Below are positions 23,330 through 36,700 of a DNA stretch of 64,000 nucleotides, piece by piece. The stretch is from NCBI GenBank assembly GCA_020226215.1, contig CM035228.1, forward strand, positions 2,781,901 to 2,845,900. The letters run 5' to 3'. Below the pieces are notes generated by a model, which searched no databases, had not been told where the DNA came from, and was given only the letters and a program-made list of their open reading frames with translations. This stretch comes from Sindora glabra (lineage: Eukaryota > Streptophyta > Magnoliopsida > Fabales > Fabaceae). The number at the start of each line of letters is the position of its first letter. Position 1 is the first letter of the stretch. The translations under genes and the position numbers were made by a program.

Positions 23330-24990
23330 TTTTATCCTTCTTGTTTTACACGTGTTGCTTTATTGGAGCAAATTTTCTTTCCTAAAATATTTTTATTTAC
23401 TTTTGTATATTTTTTTTTCTTTTTTCTCATACTTTTTTTATTTTCATAAATTAAAAATTTCCTATACATTTATATTATTTACAATTTAAACACTAATAAT
23501 AATATAATACAAAATAATTTCTTTTCACCATGATAACTTTAATTTTTTATTTAATTAAATTAATTAGTTTTATTATATATTCTATTTTAATATTTTAAAT
23601 TTTATTACTTTAAAAATCATACATTTCTCTTACTTTAATTTGCTTTGTTTCATGTTTTTATATTTTTATGCTTATTCCTTTTGCCTATAACTCAAATATT
23701 AATATTATTAAATAATATAAAATATTCAAATTTAAAAATAAATAATCTAAAATTTTAATATAAAAATTATCAATCAAATTAATTAATTATATATTTTATT
23801 TTTATCTATATATATTATTATTTTTAAGTATTATATATCAAATTAAACATACATTAATTAAAAATTTTGTTAAAATTTTATAATTTATGTACTACTTTGC
23901 TTAAGCATTTGTTTTTGAAATGCAATCTTTATAAACATTTGTGAATTTGAAATAAAACACATGAGTAGTAAATATCCCTTTTGAAACATCTAAATATTAG
24001 TATTGTTGAAATTTTAGAGTCAAAAATAGAGATGTGGGAAAGCCATAACTACACTTGCTCATGAAAAATTCTTATAGAAAACAAAATAAATGAAGGAGAA
24101 TCAGTAATAGTAAAATAAGAGCAAGGTTGCCAAATGAGAAAAAAAATGAAAAACAGAGCATAAAAGGTGGAAGCTAATAAAAGTAGTTGCACTATCAGAT
24201 AAAATATTACTATAATAAAAGACTTTATTCAATAAAAAGGATGAACAAAATACTAATCACAGAGAAATAGTAAGAAATATAGTTTACAGGGAATATAGCA
24301 AAAAGTTAAACACAAAACAATGAAAAAATAAAAACACAACATCAACTTTGCTTTTTGTTACTTTCTTTTGCTGGTTACAAAAAAAGTTAAACTATACTGG
24401 TTGGAAATTTTATTTTTTGGTATTAAAAAGTATAAAATTAAATTTGTTCTTCCTGTAATTGTAAACTCTTATCTTCTTCTCTGTTAACGGGAAAAAGAAA
24501 GAAAATCAAACAAATAGATTATATTAATATGTTCTTCTTAGTAAGAGAGTCATTTTTTTATAAATGTTTTCAATAAAAGAAAATATTTTAATAATTTGAA
24601 TTCTCACTTAATAGAGCTAAAGAGAAAGGGAGGTTCTCTTGGTGTAATTTAGACACACATTAAAAAACAAGTCTAGATTCATCTTGAAAAGTTAAAAGTT
24701 ACAGTTTTATTGTGGAGGGATCCTTAGCAGGAAAAGAACTTTGAGCTCATATTTTAAAGCTCTTCCTATTCCTTCACTAAACCAATCTTTCCTAATAAAA
24801 CTACAAAGATAGATAAAATAAAGTTCTAAGCACATGAAATGCTAATGGAGCTTAAATAAATAGGAGAACCAAGGAAAAAGTTCAAGTAAGAAATTGCAAA
24901 AGAAAAGGAAACAAAGCACCTTATCTATTAAGGGAACTCTATCTCATGTTTTGTATCTTTTGAATAAGATTAAATAAAAAATATTACGTG
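23330..24990. other. AT-rich DNA, no gene seen
   Basis: Mostly simple A/T-rich sequence. A minus-strand segment near 24720-24800 reads FIRKDWFSEGIGRALKYELK after a possible acceptor, but it stops soon after and has no recognised relative. Confidence 0.4.
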
Positions 24991-25013
24991 TAAAATAAAG
25001 CCAAGCTTAATTA

Positions 25014-25136
25014 CGCTAACCTTAGAGTCATCCCAGTAACTTTTTTCAATCCAGAGACTTCACCTGCTATTTCATTTTTTATTTTCTTTACTAATAATTC
25101 CCTATCAATCACCTTTATAAAAGCCTCAATAGCCAT
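25014..25136 (-). pseudogene. Unidentified exon-like open frame
   Basis: On the minus strand an ATG at 25136 (context ACCATGG) opens a frame starting MAIEAFIKVIDRELL and continuing for about 40 codons to a TAA. A possible splice donor, AAG|GTTAGC, lies near its end. The composition is unlike the surrounding random frames (Lys, Glu, Ile, Val rich, few aromatics). It may be a gene fragment captured by the Helitron-like unit whose 5' end lies at 26007. I do not recognise the family. Confidence 0.28.
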
Positions 25137-25984
25137 GGTGGTTATAAATAAAGTAAACAATATCATAAATTTAGGAACTTAATATAAAAACTAATAACTA
25201 ATCAAATGAAAATAGGATACATAAACAAAAAACCCATAAACACATAAATTATATACACATAATCTTAGCAACAAATTAAAGAAAATCAAATGTAAAGAAA
25301 GGAATAATTATTCAGACATACCTTTAAAGTTAAGTGAAGGTTCCTCTTTTTATGATAAGTGAAATTTAGCTTTGCAGTTGGGAGAGAGGGGAGAGCAAAT
25401 CACTGCTTTAGACAAAAATCCACACACTTATGAATTAGGTTTTTGCTAATTTCCAATTAATATTTTGTTTCCTCTACTAAAGGACAACAAATTTAGCTAA
25501 AGAAGAAATTTTGGAAGGTATGAAAAATAAATGGTTTGCAATAGAAAGAAAGGTTAAAGTTTGGGTTTAGCATTAGAGCTATAGATAAAATCAAATCCCA
25601 TAGAACAAATTAAAATTTGTAGCAGTATATAGAGAGATCAAGCTAGCAAACTAAATAAATGATGAAAATAGAAAAAAATCAAACAATCAACCATACAAGA
25701 AATAATGAAACATAAAAAAAGTAAAGGGATAAACTTAAATCAATCAAAAGTGAACCAAAAGACTCATAAAAGCTAAAACATCTAAAGATATCACCTCTGT
25801 AACCATAAATGCATATTAGTCTGTTAAAAAAAATGGAAGGAAAAAATAATTCAAGTTCAAATCAAACTAAATTCATAGCCAAAATGGAGTAGTGCGAGTA
25901 CATAAAAACCATAACACTTTTTTTTGCTAGAGTAAGGCAAAGATACTCGCTCGAAAAGTATTGTAGCAATTACCGAACGCCATT

Positions 25985-26007
25985 ATTTACAAGACTTTTA
26001 GTATAGA
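25985..26007 (-). mobile_element. Second Helitron-like 5' terminus
   Basis: On the minus strand TCTATACTAAAAGTCTTGTA starts at 26007, preceded by A. It is almost the same as the terminus at 19303 (TCTATACTAAAAGCCTTGTA). It marks the 5' end of a second Helitron-like element running toward lower coordinates. Its 3' end was not found separately: it may share the terminus at 15634, or the end may be lost. Confidence 0.5.
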
Positions 26008-26369
26008 TTAATTAGAGTTTAGGTAGGGCTTAATGTTTAATATATGTCCTTATTGTCGAACTACATCATGCATTATAATTCAAATGCACAAAACTTTTAT
26101 TGAAGGGCATTCACATTCCACTCCACAACATTTGTAGCATATAAAGAAGCCATGGCATGTTTTTCTTAAAACCTTTGTAAATTCTTAACTTTTTTGTTCA
26201 ACTTTTGTAATTTTTTAGTAGTAAATTACCTTATCTGACCTTTTGCCTCTTGCTATTGAAGGATTATGAGGAGTTATTTACAAGTTATTTTTCAACTTCT
26301 CTCTACTTATATTATTTATCTTTTCATTGTGTACATTATCCTTTCCACTAGCCTTGCTAGCTTCAAACA

Positions 26370-26640
26370 CTATTTTTCCTTTATTAAAGGATGATCCAGA
26401 TGGATTTTGTCAAAATTTAGCCCTACAATTATGGTAAAAGAATCAGGAATTTCGTGGGAGGTAGTTTTGATAAATGTTGGCACATTTTGCATATAATTAT
26501 TTAATGGTTTCAAGTCATATTCGCAATTGTGTCTCTTAACACTAAATCCCACATATTTCATATATCTGTTGTACTATTCGAATGCCTTTGCATCTATCTA
26601 AAACTTAAGCTATAGGATATCATTGTCTGTAAAATAAGCA
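26370..26640 (-). pseudogene. Decayed FAR1/MULE-like DNA-binding fragment
   Basis: On the minus strand, reading across a frameshift, the sequence gives IDAKAFE, a stop, YNRYE, then KYVGFSVKRHNCEYD in another frame. This fits the start of the FAR1-type zinc-chelating domain of Mutator-like transposases and FHY3/FAR1 proteins, whose usual pattern is F.S...A..FYN.YA...GFS.R. Several in-frame stops are present. The match is short and no transposase core is seen. Confidence 0.35.
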
Positions 26641-27026
26641 ATGCCTTTTTCATCATGTTCTATATGAGTCTTACTTGGCTACCTAATCTTATCACATCAC
26701 TTGGAACCATTATCTCCTCTCAATCTTATCTTTTACATAACTATTATCCAAATAATTACTGCTTAAGTTATCCAAAATAGATACCCACATATAATATATA
26801 ATGATCAATATAATGAATGCCATTTTACTTACATGTGAATTTAAAAAAATCAAGAAATTTAGCTTGTAAGATTGCCCAATTTTATTAATAATAGTGGATA
26901 ATTAATGTATAACATTAATTATTAATATGTCATACCACTAATCATTATTTTATTTAGAAGAACTGACCAATAGCTTGTTGACTAATAAGATTTAAAATAA
27001 TGGATCAGAAATTCTACTAACACAAG

Positions 27027-27305
27027 TCAGATAAAAAAAATACTCTTGTTACACTTTGAAATCCTAACTTTACATGCAACTTAGACTAAAACACAAATAA
27101 TCCTATACAAGATACCATCTTTAACATACCTCATGCATTTAAATAAAAAATGACAAACATTACATTGTAATTAATAGTTAAAAGACTTAATTCATCTTAA
27201 GCAAATATCTTGAGGGGATTACAAATTATGAAAAATAATTAGAATGAATCTATAGCAATTCACATTTAAACAATGAAGCTTGTGACTCCACAATCCTAAT
27301 AAGAA
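27027..27305. repeat. Dispersed repeat, copy 2 (partner at 14.7 kb)
   Basis: Direct-orientation relative of 14708-15062, with shared landmarks CTTGTTACACTT, CCATCTTTAAC, TTTAAATA and ATTATGAAAAA. Identity looks like about three quarters by eye. The two copies lie about 12 kb apart, outside the Helitron-like termini. Confidence 0.58.
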
Positions 27306-27309
27306 GTTT

Positions 27310-30300
27310 TAGCACAAGACATATTCTATTGACACATTCTATAATAATCAATATAAACTAATGTAATGTAAATACTAACTAAAACTTAGCTTGTTGGATG
27401 CCATAAGCTTTCACACAAAGGAATAAAGCACCGCAAAAAAATCACACATGATCTTTATTAACTTATTAGAGATTATAAAATTTTATAATTAACATGAAAA
27501 TTTATAAAGTTCTTAACTTTTAATATAAAACATTGTAATTACCTCTTGATAAAAAATTATAAATGTCTGAATTTTACATGTAATAGATACATATAGAAGT
27601 TGCAACTACATTATTTAATATTACAATGATTTTTTTTGAAAATTTTTAATTCTTTAAAAACTAATTATAACTTTTAATGAAAAATTGAAAAAGAATAAAC
27701 ATAGATTTAATGGGAAGGATAACCTATTACCTAACCTATTTTAGTATGACTTTTACACTTGACTCATATACACATTAGAATGTAGTGTATATAGTATTGA
27801 AAACATGGTTTGTTTCTAAATGTAGGCAAATGTTGGAGTAAAGAAACATTATGCAAATCCAATGGCAAGTAACCATTTTAGTTATTGTGCTCATATACAA
27901 GTGCAAGTAACACAAATAGCATTTTATTTGTACTATATTTTAATAAAGTGGATAGCATTCCAAGATATATAATTCTTAAGTTAATATTAATCAAAACAAA
28001 TAACCATTTTATGAATTATAATCAAAATAGGTTTTAAAAAAAGGCTAAAGATAAAGTTAAAGCATTCCTCAATATTGTTATAGCTAAAATTGTTTTCTAA
28101 ATTTACGTGGAAGCTGTTTTGGGTTTTAATCTCCACAACAAAACTCAAAATGATTGATATACAATGTATAGTTGGAATATAAATTTCAAATATATTGATT
28201 AATTATTCAATAATGAAAAGTTAATTCATTATTAATTAATTTCATATGGGAGCATTATTATTCTATGTAACAAGTGAAAACTCTTTGATTACTATGCTAA
28301 ATAAAGAAGATGAAAAGGAAACTTATTCTATGTAAAATAGTTTATTTTTCTAACCCCATTGGTCAAATCTAAATGAAAGTTATCCATATTTTTGTACATA
28401 ATAAATTGTATAAAACAAATGAGAAATACTTTAACATTTTGTAGTTAGCAGATTGAACTTTCCTTCTGTAGAATTATGGAGAATTTGAGCTACAAAATAG
28501 AATTATCTACTCTAAATAGATCTTACCGAGATATGTGACTACTTTCTTTCTTTTTTTTATTTTTTCAAGAAAAGGCTTTTAGCTACTTTAATATACAAAG
28601 TTAGCATTATGATGTACCCAATTCAAGCTTTATTGAAGTGTAAGCAATGATTTTTGTGCTTTTCATTTTGTTTTATTGATATTTATGTTACTATGGTTGT
28701 TGCTTTTCTTCATGGTGTGTATGTTTAAATGGATCAATAATGATCATTTTTATAATGGAATGGCAATGGTATTGACTTGAATGCCCGATACTTGCATACA
28801 TTGTCAAAGTGGTAATATTTGACATTTGAACTATAAAGCAATGCATTTAAGTCTAACTATTAACATATAATTAGGTAAGTTATTTTCGTTGAGATATTGC
28901 ACTAGTTGCTAGCATAAACTTAAAGCCTAATTAGGTAATCATCTTGTTAATGGTTTAGGAAGACAATACTAATGGCTAATGTCATGAACTCTCTTATATA
29001 AAATATTAGTCTTTGCTACTTCTTGTTGGGTACTCCATAATTTTCAAATATAGCATTAATTCTTTGTTATTATGGTTAACTAAACAAAGAGCTTTTCAAA
29101 TAAAGATGAAAAGGAAATGACCTAACATTCTTAAAAATTTAAGCTTTGAATAGGAGACCATATGGTTCCTTCTAGCAATAGCCTTTATCTTTTAATGTGG
29201 AGTAAAACAAAAATTATCAAAGCTTAATCATATAATCATGACTTTAAATTTCAATCTACCTTTCTAATTTATGCCTCTGAGTATTCAATACCAAAGAATA
29301 CTATTTAGACCTAATTTATTAACTTGTTATATTTACATTTATTAATTCAGAGGAGACCTCAATTCCCATTAAACCAAAACTAACTCTAGCTAAACCTTCT
29401 ACATGCATAAGCAATAAACTAGAAATAACCTAAGATATTTATTAAATTCAAAAGAGAAAAAGGAAACAAACAAGAGTCAGGAGAATAAATGAGGGGGAAA
29501 AAAGAAACATAAAATGAGTAAATAGAAAAAATTAATATTTTGCTATAATGGGATCATTTTAAGGAACAAAAAAGAGGAGAAATAAATGTTACTCACCATT
29601 TTGTACTGGCTTCTCCTCTGATTTAGCTGCGCTACTACATAAGACAAATGATCCTAACTGCAGCATCTTCTACAAACCACGATCAAAGGCAACAACTTCT
29701 CTGCTAAGTAGTAGAGCCTTGTTGAACATGAACTCCTTTTTGCAGGTGGATCCCTAACAGGACAACTTACTAACTCTAATCACCTTTCTCCCTCATATCT
29801 AACTTAGCCCTAGGACACCACATCAATGAACTAGTCTACAAACATGGTCCATCTTCATTTGACGTGGCAAAATAGAAAGTTAACATTGAGTTCTTCTTAG
29901 AGGTGCCTTTGATTACCATTACTCATAAACATGGGGCAACTTTGCACATTCTTAAATTTGACCATCTGACTTATTCTCTTTGTATTAGCATAGAATTGGT
30001 CCATATGTCCTAGGTTTCAAAACATTAAATTTTATGCCAAAAGCTCATAACTCAAGTAACACCCAATATTCTTTGAAAAATTCACACTCTTTATTGTATT
30101 CAGAATTCAATTCCTAACTCTCACATGTATGCATCCAGTAGTTTAATTAATTCTATCATTACAAACAAAATTTTTTATAAAACACTATAGAAAAGACCCA
30201 TTAATTTTATTACTCTTATATTGCATTGATTTTTGTATTTGATTAGACCTTCGTCTTTTATGTCAAAGTGGAGGTTGATATTTTGAGAGGGAAAAATAAA

Positions 30301-30590
30301 AGGTGTTGGATTATAAAACAATACATATGCTGTATTATTAACATGAATTAATATGCATTCCTAAAATTGAAACAAATAATTTAATAATTTAGTTGAATGA
30401 ATTTAACTACATTTTTTGTAAATTTAATTTTTGCCCACTCTTCTTTCACATATCTATGAATCTTAAAATTGCGGACTAGAAATATGGGAGAGAAATGTGA
30501 ATAATAAGTGAATTTAAAAAGGTGATAATAGTATTACATAATTTAATAACATTTATCAAAATAAAGCATAAAGAAATAACGTTATTAAAA
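27310..30590. other. Intergenic DNA upstream of REV3, no gene seen
   Basis: AT-rich sequence without domain-bearing frames. A GC-richer island at about 29585-29770 has a possible minus-strand splice donor near 29600, and a short frame reads FMFNKALLLSREVVAFDRGL before a stop. I could not identify it. Confidence 0.4.
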
Positions 30591-30692
30591 GGTACAAAAA
30601 AAAAATCATGAAAATCCAGGGAAAAAGCCGTTAAAGGAAAGAAAACTAGCCGGCGTACAGGAGAAGCTAAAACTTGTTCATTTAACCGCCTC

Positions 30693-30700
30693 GCGCCAAA
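30693..30700 (-). promoter_or_regulatory. E2F-type site upstream of REV3
   Basis: The plus strand reads GCGCCAAA, so the minus strand is TTTGGCGC, a perfect match to the plant E2F consensus TTTSSCGC. It lies 74 bases before the REV3 start codon in a small GC-rich island. E2F sites are known in front of many plant replication and repair genes expressed in S phase. Function here is inferred from position. Confidence 0.55.
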
Positions 30701-30773
30701 ATAAATGAATCAAATTCTTACTCGGGGTCGATAAATGCTTTCTTCGCCATCTTGAAGAAGGAAAAGAAAAGTG

Positions 30774-33700
30774 ATGGCAGATTCCCAGTCGAATTCGAAG
30801 GTTTTCAGTGTTCGAATTGTCTCCATCGATTACTACATGACACCGCCGATCTCAGGCCACGATATATGTTACAGCACCTTCCATGGTAAGAACCCAAACT
30901 TCAGGACGTCCGCTAGTATTACTCACAGTGACGAGTATACTGCAATCTGCAATTCCCGCCATTTGTTTGTTAACAAAATAACACACTTCAATATTGACAG
31001 TTGACCAATCAGATGCTAAATTAGGGTTGAATATGCATTCTGTTTGATTGTATATTCCATTGTGCACAAATTTAAGGTCCTGAGGAAGTGATGTGTTCTG
31101 TAGTTTCATATTCGTGGCGGCCTTGAAACGATGTTCTTTTTGCTGATTCACTTTTTGTTCTCTCTCTCTCTCCCGTTCCAATTTTGAAGGTGGAAAAGTG
31201 AACGAGGTTCCTGTAATTAGAATATATGGTTCTACTCCTGCTGGGCAGAAGACCTGTTTGCACATACACAGAGTAAGTACACATGAAGTTTGCAGTTTCA
31301 GTGATTGACAGAAGTTTGTACTAGCAAATATTTTGGTTATACTGTACGTACATTTTAGGGCTATAATCTCTTGATTTTCAGTGTACTACTATGTCGTTAC
31401 TCTATGTTGATCTTTTATCTCGTAGTTTGGCTAATTTATTCATTTGTTTGCTGCAGGCTTTGCCTTATTTGTATGTGCCTTGTGCTGACATACCTCTTCT
31501 ACCTGACCAAGAAGGTAACAGCAACTTTGGTTTTGGCCATAAAAGTATATATTTGAGTTAGCAGACCTGATCTTATATTTCGTTTTGTATCTTACCATAA
31601 TGTGTGAGTTTAAGGATTTCTTCCTTTACTGTTTTTGAGAACAGTTCTCTCTCTCTCTATATATATTTTGTTTTTAAAAATAAAGTTTCTGTTTGGCAAA
31701 TTGTTTTCAAAGTTATTTTTAAAAACTGTAACTTCAAATGTGTAACTTAAAAATAGAAAAACAAAAACAAGTTTTTAATGTTTTCTTAACTTATTCTTTT
31801 GTTTTGCATGCTAGTTTTATAATTAAATGAAACATTTTTTTATTTACTTATATAAATACCCTCTATTCTTTATTTTCTTTAAAGTCGGAAATAGTTTTTC
31901 AAAATAAAAAAACAGTTTTTGAGAATAGTTTCTGAATATATATTTAACATGCCAGTCAATAACAATTATTGTGATATGTTTCTGATTTATTTAATTTCCT
32001 GCCATGTTTATTGTCCCTGCATTAAGTGGTTGAAGACTCCATGTTGATTTTTCTGGATATTTTCCCAGGTGATGCCTACACCTATAAAGTATCTGCTTCT
32101 CTTGAGAAGGCCTTGAAGGTATCCTTGACTGGATTAGATTGTGCTTTGACCTATCTATTTAATGCCAATTTGTGTTTGTCAATACAGTTGTCATTTTGGA
32201 TGTGTTGCGTTAACTAATTATATTTGAAATCCTTCAGCTTAAAAGTAGTGCTGGTTCAACAAGACAACATGTACATGGGTGCAGTCTTGTACGAGCAAGG
32301 AAATTTTATGGTTATCATTCATCAGAAGAGTTATTTGTGAAGACATACCTGTATCCAGATTTTTTATTATGCTTTTGCACTGATTTGCACATGCACGGTT
32401 CTGGTTTCATGCATATGACTCTGGTGTGTAAGCTAGGATTTTAATTTTTAACAGCTAATGTAGTTGGAAACCTTGACTGAAGTTTAGATATCACCCACAA
32501 GATATTTCCCGTGCAGCTAATCTACTCCTGGTATAGTTTCTGTGCGTCACTTATTTATAGATTGCTTCTTGCACTGCAGTTATCACTCAGTTGGAAATGC
32601 CAGAGCTTACCTTGATAAGATGAAAATCTTTGTCAAAATAATTATATGTTTTTCTTATGCTCTGAATAACAAGCTGATATGTTGGCACTTATTTTTCAGG
32701 GTGGCGCAGTTCTTGACAAAAGTTTACAGCCCTATGAATCACATATTCCCTTTATTCTTCAATTTTTGGTATTTAACCCGATGCAAACTATTCAAATTAA
32801 AGACAATTTGGTTCAGTTAACAAGTATGGCATGGAAATTATCTAATAAATTTGTTGCTTTTGGTTTCACAGCAGTATAGGTAACCTTGTCATGTGTATCT
32901 CTGGCTGTACTTGCCTGTTGAATCTGGCCAATCTAATTTAGTGTTTTCTTTTTCTTATTTATTTGGTTGGAGCAGGGTCTATGCTACCTAATCCATCACC
33001 CATGAATATTGTATATGGGAACTGTTGGAACCAAATAATTAAATTAAACTTGTTATATTTGGCTTTATTCCAAGAAGACACATTATTCTGCAAAGAAAAT
33101 TTGTACAAAAATTCCGTATGAATTGCATCACTCATTGAATCATGAATTACTCATTTTTCTTTCTGTTTTTACTTATATACTTCCTATTTGTACCTGTTGT
33201 ACTGATTTAGGGACCCCTAGGAAAGGCATTCAACTCAATTCAATTGAAGTGCCATTGAAAGAAAGCCCCATTTCATGTCTCAGAATCTGACAAACTTTAA
33301 ACTACTACAGATACACCAAACCTACCTTCTTTACGACAAACCATTGATAGCTCTTTACTCCAATGGTTCGCTTTGTGGCTCACCTTGGATACTCCATGCC
33401 TGATATAGTGATCTAACCCCACTGTATCATAAATCTCTTTAAGTGCCAGTATCTTCTGTAATCTTTGACTGGTCATGTGTCATCTCTAATGTCTCAGCTT
33501 CAGTTCTGTGAGCTGAATGAGTTACTCCGTCAACATTCTCTTTTGAATGCCTTTTAAGAAGGGAATGACTTATTTGTTCATTATTTACTGTAGCTTCTAC
33601 AGATGTCCAAACACCCTTATCCTTTAGTACAATTTTGCTTGGTTTGCCATCACCTTCGTGAAGACATGAACTTATGTGTTTTGTTTTTGTTAGGTTGACT

Positions 33701-36700
33701 ATAACTTATATGGCATGGGTCTTCTGCACCTATCAAAGATGAAGTTCCGCCATCCTATACCAGATGTTTCTTCCCACAAGAAATTCAATTTTAATGGCCA
33801 GCCAACAGTGGTGAGTTGACTTGGAAGCTTTCAGATTCAAAGTAATACCTTTCCATTTTTCCTGCTTCAACCTCCAATCTATTTTCTAATGTGACTTTAT
33901 ATCCCTCTGCATTTTATCTTAATCTTTTTATTAGGCAGATACAGATGGTGATCCACCTTCAGGTTCACCAATGTGGACATCTTCCATGATCCCATCTGAT
34001 TGGATGTGGCAACCTCCTAGTGAATTGGCTAGGTCATCAAACCATGTTGCTTCTTGCCCTAAACGTCAAAGCATCTGTGAACTTGAAGGAGATGCTTCTG
34101 TCGATGGTTTGTGTTGTTTCATGGCTATACTGACACACATGCACACGCACGCACAGTTTCACACAAACAGTAATGGACATTTCCACATATATACTTGAAT
34201 GTGTGGTGGAGTCTTCTGCTACTGGTATGGTATCTTTGCTGAAATTTTATTTATTTTGGTTTGACAGAGATTCTCAATCAACAGTTTAAAATGTACTCAT
34301 CACTTTCACAAACCCGCACAGATGTCAAAATGGTTCAGTCACTTCTACCAATCTGGGAGGTAACCTGTCCATCCATCTTTATATATGTTTTCATTTTATG
34401 TGGCATGGGTAATGGCTAAATTTGTGTTCCTATGTCACTTCAGGAGCAGCAGGAGAGGACTGGCATTCACGAGGCTACTGTGCCTCCTGATCCTGGGAAA
34501 CCACTTCCAGAAGATGTTATGAAAGCTCTCTCTGATGGTGTTGACTTTGAGAAAAAGTTTCTTGAATTGTGCTTCGAACCTGAAACATCTTCATTTTTTA
34601 CTCCTCCTGGAAAGGAATTAAGGTTTGTGGCCATTGTTACTTGAGGAAAAATTGGCAAATCTAACATGTTAATTGTCAAAAATACTTATGGAGATCAGTT
34701 GACTTTTTGTAGAGAAACAGACATAATAGCCTCTGCATCACCCCCTGGTTCATTATGTGAACATGGGATATTGCATGAGGAGGGGACCGATGCAAGTCTC
34801 AATTTGTTGACTGCTGATGAAATGCAGTCATCAGGAATGATTGGAATATCAGACTTGAAGGCAATGTTTTCTTATCATGAATTCTCTTCTGTAAATATTA
34901 GAAGCTTTCACAATAGTAGTTTTAACTTTTTGACAAGATATCCTGATTAGTGGTTTTGGATTTTATTGTGTTGCATGTCTAACCTCATTTATTCTTATTC
35001 ATGTGTTTTCTTCCCAGCATATCTGTTGTCTATGTTTGCTATTAATTACTTTCCTCTTGCCATATTGTGGCTTTGAATGGCCCGTACTCTGCATACTTTG
35101 CAATCAGAAGGCTAGTTATATTCTAACTTTTAAAATTTTTCCCCATACTGCCATTGCCCAACTTTTTTAAATATTCTTTTGCCAATCTTTTGGATTTTAT
35201 TTACTGAGGTGTGTGAGATCTAACATGTGTACAGCGCCACCTACCAGTAAAGCTTTTATAGCTGAGGATATTTGACAGGGAAAAATTTAAGAATTGAAAA
35301 CATCTACTAATGACTTTTCTTTCATTTGAGATTTTTGCTGATGTAATGACAAATGGTAACATCAGATTGTCTGGCAGAACAAATACTTTCAAAAATGAAT
35401 TTTTGATGATTATGTGTTATGATGGAAATCTTAGTCTTAGGTTACCCCTGATGGATTAATGTTTTCTATCACATCTGAGAAATGGAAAAACAAAAAAAAG
35501 AAAAAAGAAAAAAGTAGAACTGTGTAAAGGAGTAGTATGATATCTATTTGTTTCACTCATTCCCATTTTTCCTGAAGTAATTCTTGAATGATTTCTCTTG
35601 GACTAAATGGAGTCAAAGGTTCTAGATTTTTCATGATGCTATTCAACCTTTGCCTTTCTTTATATTACTTAGTTAATTCAGAACTATACTCTTATTTAAA
35701 TCATCTCGTACAATTCTTTGTTTCTGGTCTTACAGGCTGCAGATAAGGATGCACTGAACCTCCTGAAGTGGCTTGCAACTTCTCAGGCTGCAGAGGATAT
35801 AAACTCAGATGATGAACTTGTTTGTGAAACCATTTTGAGTCCGTTATTACCATCTGCAACAATTGACAAGGTGCTGGAGAAAGCTAATATGGATTATGAG
35901 AGTGAGTCCCAAAGGGAGTGTCGAGATATTCTGGATTCAATTGATGATGTACAAGAGTTGGAGTTGTTAGAGAAAAGGCTTTCTTCTTCCTCTGGTCACA
36001 ACCATGCCATTGTGACTTCATCAAACAATATGATTCCTCAAATTGATGGTTCTGGTGATGATGAATGCTCAAGGCCATGTGCTAGTTCAGCTGGAATTTC
36101 ATCTGCTGTAGAGGTAAATCATGAATCCATATCGGCTTCTAAATGCCATTTAGCACACGATACTGATACAATTATGTTTAGTAAAGATAAAAAGGTTAAA
36201 AAATGGGGTTCCTTGCCTTTTTCTGCAACCCAGAAGGTTGAAAACGGTCATTTACATGTAAAGAATCCAGTTCAAAGGGAAACTGAAGATTCTGTTCAGT
36301 TTTATTGCCTAACCAGAAATAAGACCGGAAATACTTCTTGTAAGATGGAAAATGTAGGCGAAGAAAATTCAGATTCAAATGAATTACACACATTAGTTTG
36401 CTGCTCTGTGCGGGACTTGATGAGGAGGAAGCGATACTATCGAGGAAAACATGTTGAATGTGAGTCTGGAATAATTAAAAAGCCTCTCTTAGACAGGAGT
36501 GAGAAACAGAATGGATCCCTTGGCCAAACATGGTTGGGTCTGGAAACTTTGCAAGCCAAAGAAGAAACAGGAGTCCAGAACCATTGCAATATTAAAGTGG
36601 ACAAGCATGACTATTTAGTGGAAGGGAATCTTCCCTCTCCAGCTGACAGCAACATTTGTTTACAGGTGAGCATGGCCAAAGATGAATTATTGGAGCAACC

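Noticed and set aside
30771..31004. REV3 start at GTG 30771 and read-through of exon 1 to 31004
   Set aside because: The ATG at 30774 is the normal eukaryotic start and matches known REV3 N termini; the frame after 30885 is intron 1, and GT at 30886 joins in phase to 31190.
30852..31265. 137-codon minus-strand frame opposite REV3 exons 1-2
   Set aside because: It lies antisense to the confirmed REV3 exons and intron 1; its residues have no domain and its extent is explained by the GC content of the real exons.
31072..31284. 70-codon minus-strand frame near REV3 exon 2
   Set aside because: Overlaps the exon and the CT-rich intron end; the Arg/Glu run is the antisense of a polypyrimidine tract.
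31620..31945. Possible MITE in REV3 intron 3 based on repeated GTTTTTGAGAA.AGTT strings
   Set aside because: The terminal strings are in direct and not inverted orientation, and no target duplication was found; evidence is too weak for a mobile-element call.
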